This document shows positions 22,601 through 41,017 of a DNA stretch of 64,000 nucleotides, piece by piece. The position numbers were made by a program, and so were the translations under genes. How positions within the stretch are numbered: the first letter of the stretch is position 1; each line of letters opens with the position of its first letter. Source of the stretch: Chondrosia reniformis (taxonomy: Eukaryota > Porifera > Demospongiae > Chondrillida > Chondrillidae); assembly GCA_947172415.1 (NCBI GenBank), contig OX359189.1, positions 7,888,501 through 7,952,500 on the forward strand, in the 5' to 3' direction. The notes beneath the pieces are model-generated. The model made no database searches. It worked only from the letters and a program-made list of their open reading frames with translations, and was not told the DNA's origin.

Positions 22601-24344
22601 ACAATGATATCTCATTTATTCAAACAGACATTCTGTAATGAAACATTTAAAAATAAGATTCAAACTGAAAAAGATTTCAATTAATGAGCTTCCTCTGTAT
22701 TTGTTTTCTTTGCATGTAAATATTTGTAATATTTGTAATATTTACATTATACCATTTTCACATATACGTAGGTCCTATGGTATAACTATCTGGTATCCGT
22801 CTTACGTTAAATACTTGGATACAGTTGAAAAATTGAATGAAGTATCTTTTTGTCCAACCAGTATTTATAATGCCTCTATGTCCACCGCCAATCTCCCAGA
22901 AACCTGTAAATGTACCAGTGTCTCCTATTTCAACACAACATTTAAAGATATTCACTTCTCAGAAGTCACATTTTCTAATGCCAACTATACAATGGTAACC
23001 TTTGAAAATGTGAAATTCAATAAGATCATTTTTGATAACTGCACTTGGGAAAATGTTACATTTATCAATGTTACAATTGAGAACATGTTATTGAAAAAGA
23101 CTAACACTTCAGGAACCATCTATTCAGAAGCTGATAATGAACATCAACCACTCTTTGCTAGTAATTGCTCAGTGATTAAAAATGTGACTGTAAATTCTAC
23201 AAATTTTGACTCGATAGTTGGTGGATGGAACAGAACTGTATTGAATACTACCTTAAGGAGTCCAACACCAGAAGATGATTGTGTGACAGTATCTCCAAAG
23301 GAATGTGGTAAAGTAGAGGTAGATGAAAATCGTATTTATCGAGAAGCATTCATATTTGCAGCCTCTTCAATTCCTGGAACAATAATATCTGCAATAGTAG
23401 TTGATCTTCCCTGCATGTGGAGATCATTGTGGCTATGTAAGCAAGTATTTAGCATGTTTGAACTATCCAAGCATCTTACTTTAACTGGAAGACCTTTAGC
23501 CAATAAGGCTACAATTCTAGATTTCTAGATCTCATGTACATATACCAATCAGTGTATTCTGTATATAGCAGCAGGTACATAAGTATAAGTAGTTGAACCT
23601 TTTATGAATAATTACGAAATTTACTTTTGTTTTCTCATTTGATAGCAATTGTGTTTGGATCGAGTGCCGTTTCTATGTTCCTCCTACTGATTAATCCAAT
23701 ATATCTGTCAGTCTCAGCTGAAACATTTTCAGTTATAATTTTAACTATTTACAATGGAGTAACCATTAGTTGTTGGAACACATTAACTCTCTTGCATGTG
23801 GAGATCTACCCCACCCCCCTCAGGTGAGTATTATTCTTTTAGGAGGTCAACGACAGGACTAAGGCATAGAAAAGGTTTATGATCCCCAGAGAAGATGTTT
23901 TTGGCCTCCCAAGTAGGGTGGAATTAAGGCCCCTGGGTAGGGTGGAATTAAGGCCCCTGGGTAGGGTGGAAGTTATTCATTCTGGGTGGGGTAAGTTTGG
24001 ACTCATGTAGAATTAATGTTGTTAGCAAATTTAAAAGATATATTTTCAAAGAGGTTAACTATTCATTAATTATACCTGACTTGCCTTTTTTGACCATTCT
24101 ACACATTACTTGTTAACTAAATTCACTCAAGTTTCTATTTCTTATCCGATACAGGACCACTTCAGGAGGTGTGGGAAGTATTGCAGTTCGTATTGGTGCC
24201 ATTGCAGGAAATGTTCTCTTTGGAGCTTTTCAAAGTAATGTATCTATAGCTGTACCAGTGCTCACTGTAGCAGCTCTGCTAGTCTCTGCTTCAGTTGTCT
24301 CTCTCTGTCTGCCAAAGACCACCAAAAGAACACAACTAGAATAG
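19692..24344 (+). CDS. SV2-like transporter, copy 3 (intact)
   Basis: Full-length paralog of copy 1. Exons 19692-20269, 20398-20665, 21131-21220, 21664-21857, 22772-23436, 23646-23823 and 24155-24344 splice in phase, and exons 2-7 have exactly the lengths of copy 1. It encodes the acidic tail, twelve-helix MFS fold, GTLSDLTGRR signature, SYGITIWYP motif and the N-glycosylated pentapeptide-like lumenal loop. It differs from copy 1 mainly around the start of exon 2 (AYQSEFIEKG, then LAGLSSFWIV) and in the last helices of exon 6. Intron 4 is longer, rearranged and carries a TTAA-flanked MITE. Substrate unknown; an organic-ion or vesicular transporter role is only family-level inference. Confidence 0.9.
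22146..22335. mobile_element. TTAA-flanked MITE in SV2-3 intron 4
   Basis: The ends read ttaacgcaatctggtattaa and, as reverse complement, ttaacacaatctggtataaa. The imperfect inverted match runs inward about 80 bp on each side (including gctattcagaatt and cagctgtttctt). The matching intron of copy 1 reads ataattaactattc with no insert near 6966, so it is the empty site. TTAA at both borders suggests a piggyBac/Kolobok-like mover; no coding content. Confidence 0.85.
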
Positions 24345-24680
24345 ATCTATGTGTATATTGTATGGGGCCACATATTATTTTGAACTTTCTTTAATTTTCC
24401 CTCTATATTATAATAGCTACACAATTTGTTAAAGATGAATTCTTATATCTTTCACAATACATAAGTCCTTAGTTCTTAAGCTAATATATCATTTGAACAT
24501 TTGTTTTCAAGGATTCAGTAGAATGTTGCATGCACTCATTATTATACAAGTAAAAAAAAGTTGAAAGGGCCTGGTACATACAGGCACTCGTCTATGTATA
24601 TATAACTTGTGCATATTGTACATATATATAAGTTTAGACTGTTTAGAAAATAGTTAGCTCCTCCCCAATTTCAAAGTCAC
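24345..24680. other. Spacer SV2-3 to TRIM-NHL gene
   Basis: AT-rich, 336 bp. No gene, repeat family or hairpin was recognised. It must hold the 3' end of SV2-3 and the promoter of the next gene. Confidence 0.5.
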
Positions 24681-26918
24681 ATGATCCCAGCATTACCAAA
24701 TAAAATGGCTGAGCTTCCAGAGGTTCCATCCACTTCTAGTTCTTTTCCATCAACTAATCTCAGTCTCTCTTGTGTCAGTTGTGGAGTGAGAGTTGAAGAG
24801 CTTAAATGTCTACCTTGTCTGCACTCCCTGGCCTTGTGTGAGAAGGTGGAGTGTCAGGAGAAGATGCTCCAACATGGAGTGACCTGTGACATTTGTGATG
24901 AAGTGTTCTCCATCCCTCCAGGTGGTCTTCTGAGCCATCCCTTTGCTCTGAGGAAGACAGTGAGCAGTCAGTATCAGAAGGAAGGAGTGGTCTGTCAAGA
25001 GGACCACGAAGAGAAGAGGGCAGCCGTGAGCTACTGCACAGACTGTGATACCTTCATATGTCAGGAGTGTACTGATCTTCATAAATCTAATAAGATATTA
25101 AAGAAACACCAGATTCAGTCAGTAAAAGAAATCTTGAAGGAAGGTGTTCATGAAGTGGATAGCATTATTCAATCCAACAGTCTATTCCAATGTGAAGAAC
25201 ACAACGAAAAGAAGAAGCTATTCTGTCATGACTGTCAACAGATGATCTGTGCCATATGTCATTCTGTTGGTGGCCACAAGACTCACAGTGTGTCCTTCAT
25301 CAATGACAAACTGGGAGAGCTAAACAGGAGGACTCTGTCACAGTGTGTGCTGTCTGCCAGGGGCCAGACAAAGGCATTGAGCAATGCCCTTCAGGAAGTG
25401 GAGGCCAGTGAAACTAATCTCCAACAGCAGTCTGCTGATGCTGTAGGAGAGATCCTTGCAATCAAGCAACAGCTAATTGCTATAGTAACTAGAAGATGCG
25501 ATAGTCTTGTTGGTGAAATCAGGAAAACGGAAGAAAGGGGAAGAAAAGTTCTTATCAAGCAAAGAAAAGTGCTTCAAGTTAAAATGAAGAAGTGGGAGGA
25601 CTTTCTTTCCTTTTCAGAAGACATCTTTTCAAATGGAAGAAAAGAAGAACAGCTTTACTTGACCAAGATGGTGGTCAAACGAGTGTATGAACTTACTGGA
25701 CATAATCCTCAACCATCTTGCTACATTCATCCATCTGTCCAGTTTATCTCTTCCAAGCAAACCAAAACAGAGAAGACATTGTCTTCATTTGGAGGAGTCT
25801 GCTTGCAGGCACATCCACCAAACTGCAGTATTAGAGGGTTGGAGAAGAACAATAAGAGTGCTGCCTTTGTTCAGATACAGAAGAAGAAACAATTTTCCTT
25901 CAAAGTCACCACCAGAGATGAGAGAGGCAATGAGTGCAGAGGAGGAGAAAAGGTGTTGGCTGTCCTTTGTCCTGTGACAGCAGGTGTTCCTCTGAGAGGT
26001 AAGGTAACAGACAAGAGAGATGGCATATATGAGGTACACTTTAAGAGTGTCCCATCACTCGAGTGTACGCTGAGTGTGACCATCGGAGGTCACCACGTAG
26101 CGGGCAGTCCAGTAGAGGTGAAGGTTGCTAAGACATTGGATATTCAGAAGATGAACAAAGTCCAAAAAGAGATTATGATTGGTGGAGCATGCTATGCAGT
26201 AACTTGTGGATCAGATGGAATGTTGTATGCTGGAAATGACAACACTAAAGAAATCCTTGTTATTAACAGGGCAGGTCAAATTGCGAGAAAATTTAAGCAT
26301 GATTGTGACCATGTCTATGGGATAACTTTCAGCAAATCTGATAACATTGTCATTAGTGACTGTAGCAGCCATGTTATCAAGATCTACACTCCAACTGGTC
26401 AACTAGTAAGTCAGTTTGGAGGTCGAGGGTCAAAGCAAGGTCAATTAAGCTATCCAATGGGAGTGGCAGTCAATGAGGAGGGACACCTTTTTGTAGCAGA
26501 CCGTGGCAATCATAGAATATCTGTATTTACAGAGAATGGTCAGTTCCTAAGGTGCTTTGGTTCATATGACAGTGGAGCAGGTCACTTTGCATATCCCTGG
26601 CACCTCTGTATTTCACCAGATGGATTAGTGTACATCACTGAAAGTCATTGCATCAAAGTACATGATCAGGATGGACGGTACATCCAACAGTTTGGTGAAG
26701 GCATTGTCAAGAGCCCCTCTGGTATAGCAGTCACAAGTGATGGACACATAATAGTTGCATCATACAGTGCTAACAAAATCTCCATCTTCACACCAGATGG
26801 ACAGTGTGTTGATGAAGTTGATGATCTTGGGTTCGACCGTCCTTATAGTCTTGCTATCAGTGATGAAGGAAATCTATATGTTGCTGACTTTGGAAACAAT
26901 AGAATTATTGTAGTCTAG
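24681..26918 (+). CDS. TRIM2/3/71-like RING-B-box-filamin-NHL protein
   Basis: Single-exon protein of 745 residues, a likely cytoplasmic E3 ubiquitin ligase and/or RNA-binding regulator. RING-like Cys/His cluster at about 31-72; two B-boxes at about 105-144 and 171-202 (C-x2-H, C-x2-C, H-x2-H pattern); long helical coiled coil at about 205-320; filamin-type Ig domain at about 370-485 with the HHVAGSPVEVKV ending typical of that fold; then about six NHL repeats forming a beta-propeller from about 500 to the end (for example YPMGVAVNEEGHLFVADRGN). This order is that of TRIM2/TRIM3/TRIM71. A second in-frame ATG at codon 9 has an equally good context and could be the start. A poly(A) signal lies at about 27040. 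Subfamily assignment is uncertain. Confidence 0.9.
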   Translation: MIPALPNKMAELPEVPSTSSSFPSTNLSLSCVSCGVRVEELKCLPCLHSLALCEKVECQEKMLQHGVTCDICDEVFSIPPGGLLSHPFALRKTVSSQYQKEGVVCQEDHEEKRAAVSYCTDCDTFICQECTDLHKSNKILKKHQIQSVKEILKEGVHEVDSIIQSNSLFQCEEHNEKKKLFCHDCQQMICAICHSVGGHKTHSVSFINDKLGELNRRTLSQCVLSARGQTKALSNALQEVEASETNLQQQSADAVGEILAIKQQLIAIVTRRCDSLVGEIRKTEERGRKVLIKQRKVLQVKMKKWEDFLSFSEDIFSNGRKEEQLYLTKMVVKRVYELTGHNPQPSCYIHPSVQFISSKQTKTEKTLSSFGGVCLQAHPPNCSIRGLEKNNKSAAFVQIQKKKQFSFKVTTRDERGNECRGGEKVLAVLCPVTAGVPLRGKVTDKRDGIYEVHFKSVPSLECTLSVTIGGHHVAGSPVEVKVAKTLDIQKMNKVQKEIMIGGACYAVTCGSDGMLYAGNDNTKEILVINRAGQIARKFKHDCDHVYGITFSKSDNIVISDCSSHVIKIYTPTGQLVSQFGGRGSKQGQLSYPMGVAVNEEGHLFVADRGNHRISVFTENGQFLRCFGSYDSGAGHFAYPWHLCISPDGLVYITESHCIKVHDQDGRYIQQFGEGIVKSPSGIAVTSDGHIIVASYSANKISIFTPDGQCVDEVDDLGFDRPYSLAISDEGNLYVADFGNNRIIVV

Positions 26919-27582
26919 TACTCAGAAAACTGGAAATCAGACAAATATGTACACATCTAGAGTATTGCTAACATTTATGGTCGCTAATATGCATTTTTAT
27001 TATAACACATGTGCAGTAGTGTGGAGCAAGTACTTATTCAATAAAACTTAATAATTTAATGGACGCTAATAAGTCATATATACTGTAAAAGATAAATATA
27101 ATGGTCGCTATATATAGATACATGCATAGTATTTTTTAAATGCAATTAATTATAATATATAGGATATAACATTGCAACTATAATGCATTTGAAAAGGTAT
27201 AATGAAACAAGACAAAGGATTGGATTTAACTGATGACACTAACACTTAGTGTCAGCATTAACATATATGTATTATTATGTAATTATTTAATATTATATAT
27301 TTAGTTTAACTGGTGAAACTCAGTCAAAAGGACAGTGATACTTAGTATATGTCAGCATTCGCAGACATCTGATATATGAGTATCTATGTACAAATGTTAA
27401 GTATATATTGCGCAATCACAAGCTTAAAACATGATGCAGTTGCAGCTGGCCATGGCCAGCCGCACCGAGCTCGACCATCACCAGCTGCTACTGGTCCGTT
27501 ATATGTGGCTCACTTCTTCATCCGTCTGTGGAGGGCTAAAGGGTCAATATACGTAGAAACGCTTTCAGAAAGGTTTGCAACC
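26919..27582. other. Spacer TRIM-NHL to Na+/K+-ATPase
   Basis: AT-rich with a short diverged repeat (an aactg-tga-act...cagcatt motif at about 27228-27262 and 27307-27358). The last 150 bp before 27583 are markedly GC-richer, contain the palindromic ctggccatggccag, and probably form the 5' leader/promoter of the ATPase gene. Confidence 0.4.
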
Positions 27583-36261
<8,679 letters not shown>

Positions 36262-36556
36262 TCACAAGTTACTTTGCTAAAGATGTATCACTCATTAAAG
36301 CATTCAAGGAAGAACCATAATATCACATATAGATCTTGTCGTTCTACTCATAGTACAAACTATGAATAATATGTAAAACAGTTAATATTATAAGCATTGA
36401 TCAATTGTACATGCTGTATGATATACTATGCACTTTAATCAATAGCGTTTTGTCATTTACATTATGCATTGTTACATGCTTCACACCATGTTTCAGTATA
36501 AGTAAATTGTTCAAACTTAATATCATGCACACAACCATTAATAGTTTGCATTCAAT

Positions 36557-39500
36557 TTACAGATTAGCATAACTTGTTTCATCCTTTGAATAGCACATCT
36601 CAATAGGGGTGTAAGCAGGATTTCTTTCTATTTCACTCAACTTCTCTTCTTACGTATATTAAAATAAAAAATAGAAATTACATGTATATATATAGGGTAT
36701 ATACACATTTATATACCTTTGATTTCCAATGTGGGTTTATGACTCATATTGTCTGACTTTCCTTTCCCTCTTCTTTGCATGGTAAGGACGCATATGATTA
36801 ATAATATTAATGTGGTCCATGTCACAATTAGAAGAGTAACTGATACTCCAAATGCACCTATCCATGGCCAATGGATACAATAGTGTTGCTCTGAATTCGA
36901 ATATAAGATGTATATTTAGTACATAAAATAGAATTAATGTTTAAAGCACCATATAATAGAGGAAATCATATCAGGTGAGACTCACTGTACATATGTACTC
37001 ATGATTCTTGCATACGTATTATATATACGTATAATATTGGGCAACCAGAGTCTTTATTTGAGTGGCAAACCTGCCATGCAATAAGTTGTAATTAAAAACT
37101 AGGTGTTTGACCTTGCATGCTTTGTATAACGCACCATTTTGACCCAAATCACAAAGATCAGTGTGATTTGAGGAATTAACAGTCACAGGTTCACTCTCCT
37201 CCATACTACCATCAGCATACACAACAGCACAAGAGTAGTTAGCCTCTCCATTGAGGAAGACACTCTTTCTTGTTGTCACACTCACAACTGTCTCAGTATT
37301 ACTCTGGGATACAACCATATCAGGTAGATTAATCCTCTCTCCATCCTTCATCCACACTACAGGACTGGTCTGATTGAAGATGGGTCCACTTGATGTAGTA
37401 TCAGTTATATCATGATGGTGACAGGTGAGTTGGACTTGTCGGTCATTACTGAGTATCTTTAAGTTGGCATTGGATAACAATGGCCTTCCTATATATGTAT
37501 ACAGTATGACATATGCATGCATCTTAATTTTCTTATGAATATATGTACATCTATATAATATGAAGGAATTGGGAGTGCTTGTTGCGATCATTATGAGAGA
37601 TGAAGTGCATATATATTGCTGATGAAGACCTCAGGATCGAAACGTTCAGAATTTATCAATTCATGTTGCTGAAGCTCAATAAACCCTCATCTCTCATCTA
37701 TGTAATATGTATGCAGATTGTGTTAGTATATATGCAATCAAATTGAATGTATATATAGCTCACTTAAAGTAGTAAATGTAATCAGTAATGGATAGCTGGA
37801 GATATCCTTATCCTCTACAGATTCTGCCACAATAATAAAGATATATTCAGTGTTTGGCAGTAGACCAGCGATGGCCACAACTTTAGAGCTAAATTGGGAA
37901 TGTTTCCGTTGAGTATTGAACACTCGACAATCAACTGAGGACCAAGTAATGTGAAAGATAAATGAGTAGTTCTGATAGCATCTTCTGCTTGGGTTATGTT
38001 GAAGAAGAAAAGAGAGGCTATTAGTCCGGAGTCTTACCCTTAGAGGTACTGGCTGAGCTATAACTGTTATATATCAAAAGATTAATTAATTTAAGAGGTA
38101 TACAGCAGCTTGTTTGATTGGATATCACATACGTACACTGCACTATATATATATATGTATACTGCACTATTATGCATTGGCCAAACCTGTAGGATTAAGG
38201 TGTATTTCGTTACTGTACTGTTCATTCTTGGAAACTGTGTGATGTGTGTAACACCTATAGGTCCAGTTAACGTTGTGATCTTCATGCATATGTCTTCCAA
38301 CAGACACACTGATAACAGTGTAGGTGTAATCAACTGTAACCTTTTGGTTTTCTTTACCAAACTTTAAGTGCTCTCTAGATCTGCTACTATCCGTGCCTCT
38401 CTCCCAAACAACGAGAAGGTATCCATCATTCACTGGATGAGAACAGTTCAACAAGTACCCATCACCAATGCACGGAGAGGTTGGTTGACCAGTTAGGACA
38501 ACGCTTCCAGATACTGTGTATGCTATTTTATTTTAAAAGAAAATTAATATATTTCTAACTATTAATGCTGCAGGCTTATATCCATTCAAATCATATAGTT
38601 ATAGTGACATACCACTCCAAAGAATCAGGTTTGTCAAAAAATATCTGTAAAGTTTACTGATCACACAAATCAGATGACAGTAACTTATAGCAGCCATGAC
38701 GCATCACATTCGGTAGGTATATAGTTTAGACTGAGTAAAATACAGAACTGTGACTATATATATGTGTGTGTGTGTACATGTGTGTATTCATTCTTGATTC
38801 ACTTTAGATATATAATTATTTGATTATTCATTGAAATTCAAACAGTCTATACTAGTACTCAATATAACTTTCACAATGCTAAATGTACATGTACTGTCCA
38901 TTATGCAGTTATAGAAATGTATAAAGTTGTACTAATCTAGTATGTATATAGCATAATGCAACAGGTAGAATACGTATGTAAAATTTAATATTCCAATTAT
39001 TGCAATTACATAATATGTCCTATGGAAGCATCATGGATACAAGATTACATATATTGTGCTGCATGTATGGGAACCCCAGGTTAGTTTTACAGTTTAGTTA
39101 ACCTAATATTATTAGATAAATAAACATGAGTATACCAACCAATACTCCAGAGTATCCTGCATAGAGAAATAGCATACAGTACATACGTATGTCACACTAC
39201 ATGAATTAATTGCATGTGATAATGGTTTATGTTGACTATGAAATGTATTTAGTCTAGTAAATTCATAAAGATGGCAGCGACACTGAACTATATGCAGTGG
39301 AAAATCTCCAATAACAAGTATTTCGAGTTCGTAGGGCTGCCGCCCCCTGAATTAACTCAAACTACTTGGCCACTTCGTTGGGATTTAATATAAATATTCA
39401 TAATCTTAACAATTGAGGACGCTTTAAGTATCCTGAACTTTATAAATAACGATGGAAAAGCTTTGTTAACTCATGGATAATTTATTCATAGTAACTAAAG

Positions 39501-40874
39501 CTTCCTGAACACCGCCATTTGCAAAAACAAAGTATTGATGTATAAATTAAGTGTTATAATAGTTGCATATGAACTTGTATTATACATATATTGATGTATA
39601 AAAATCTATCTTTCAGTAACATGAAGTCAGACAACCTAATTGGTAAAGAAAACAATATGAGACTTCTATAATTATTATACTACATTTATGCCAATAATCT
39701 TTTCTTTCATCGTTTTAGCATCTAGAGATGCTGTTCATTTTTAGAGGTTGTTGTGCATGTGTTTTGAAATGACTGAGGGTCTTCTTCATACAAATGTATG
39801 TAAATACCACTATATACCAATAGATACCAATATATTAAAATTCCCATTAACATTCAAGCACAATACTTGCTGCCAGCGCATGTAGTGTGGATGCATTCAA
39901 ATCTTTACCTGAGTTTGAAGAGGAACTTGATGGAGAGTTGAAGGTATGATTTGTTTCAGGCATGATTGCTACAAAATGTATATGAAGTAGACAGTTCTAA
40001 TGTCAGTTAAGTCTTACACATACATATAGGTGGCCATGGATTGCTAGCTACTTCCACTGCCTTAATTTATAACTACAATGATGTGATCTTAATTGGTGCT
40101 TGATGATGATTGACACAGTATACATACAGTATCAGCAATTTATAATATATACATACATGCATCATATATTATATATTTTTTACTATAATATAAGTTTTGA
40201 GAAAGGTGAAAAGGTGTTAATTAAAAGTTGTTAGGCTGAAAATATTAGGCCTGACCACACCATGGGTAGGTTGGGAGATAAAGAGAACCACAGGATAGCT
40301 GCCGTTACCTAAACCGATATATGGCCTCCTTTAGTATTCCAGTGATTTACTATTAAGTCTTTTTATATACAGTACACTGATTCGATTGCAGTGACTACGA
40401 GCGCATATATGAACACATTTAATTTACGTGCAATCAAGAGGAAACTTACAGCCACCGTTACCGGGATACTCCACAATATTACTGTAATTTTCAATTTGCT
40501 CTAGGATTACGTTGTAAATGCTGCAGCACAGTGTTCCTCCATTCGGAGACAGCTCACTCACGGGGATGGCCAAAGTGCTCATGTTTGAATAGGTCCTTTG
40601 AATCATGTCCTCGTTAATAATCAATGACTGGTTATCCATATGCCATTGTACATGGATTTCGCTTTCCGTATGGTGACCATGGACACAGGTCAGGTTTACA
40701 AAGCCGTCCGATAAAGGAGATATTTTAAGATTTGTGCTAGAAGCACCTATTAATAAAATAAGCAGCTGAAAGTGAAAAAAACTGTAACTCAATATAATTG
40801 TACACTGATATACGATCATATTTACCTATAAATAAAAGAGCTGAGAGTAATGATACCAAGTTTAACCCGGACAT
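36557..40874 (-). CDS. Ig/FN3 single-pass receptor with NPxY tail
   Basis: Minus-strand exons 40826-40874, 40450-40746, 38187-38522, 37764-38063, about 37144-37488, 36717-36890 and 36557-36648 join in phase to 530 residues. Order: signal peptide (about 1-17); Ig domain with C37, W51 and C90/91; Ig-like domain (about 116-227, LLNCSHP...WTYRCYTHH); fibronectin-III domain (about 228-327, GLLPNTEYIFIIVAES); Ig domain (about 328-440, VQLTC...VVWMKDGE...ANYSCAVVY); transmembrane helix (about 452-478); basic stop-transfer QRRGKGK; a 50-residue tail with NPAYTPI (510-516) and TSYANL at the extreme C-terminus. It is probably a cell-surface adhesion or recognition receptor signalling through tyrosine motifs; that role is inferred. 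The donor of the fifth exon is the least certain junction. It starts 143 bp from the PUS7L start, in the opposite direction. Confidence 0.82.
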
Positions 40875-41017
40875 GATAAACGACTGAGGTGGTAGTCTAC
40901 TATATGGTGTAGTCTAAATTGCTGAGCTATATAGCAGTTTAAAATAGGCGTGGCTTTATTTATACGTAGAACATGGCTGATTGAAGGTCCACTATTATTT
41001 TGTCTGGCGATCCGAAG
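40875..41017. promoter_or_regulatory. 143-bp divergent promoter, Ig receptor / PUS7L
   Basis: The two start codons face away from each other with 143 bp between them, so 5' leaders and promoters must share this segment. No TATA box position is convincing. It contains gtggctttatttatacgtag and no repeat. Confidence 0.65.

Noticed and set aside
39272..39394. Plus-strand 40-codon frame starting MAATLNYMQWK
   Set aside because: Short, isolated within an intron of the receptor gene, no recognisable motif or splice partner.
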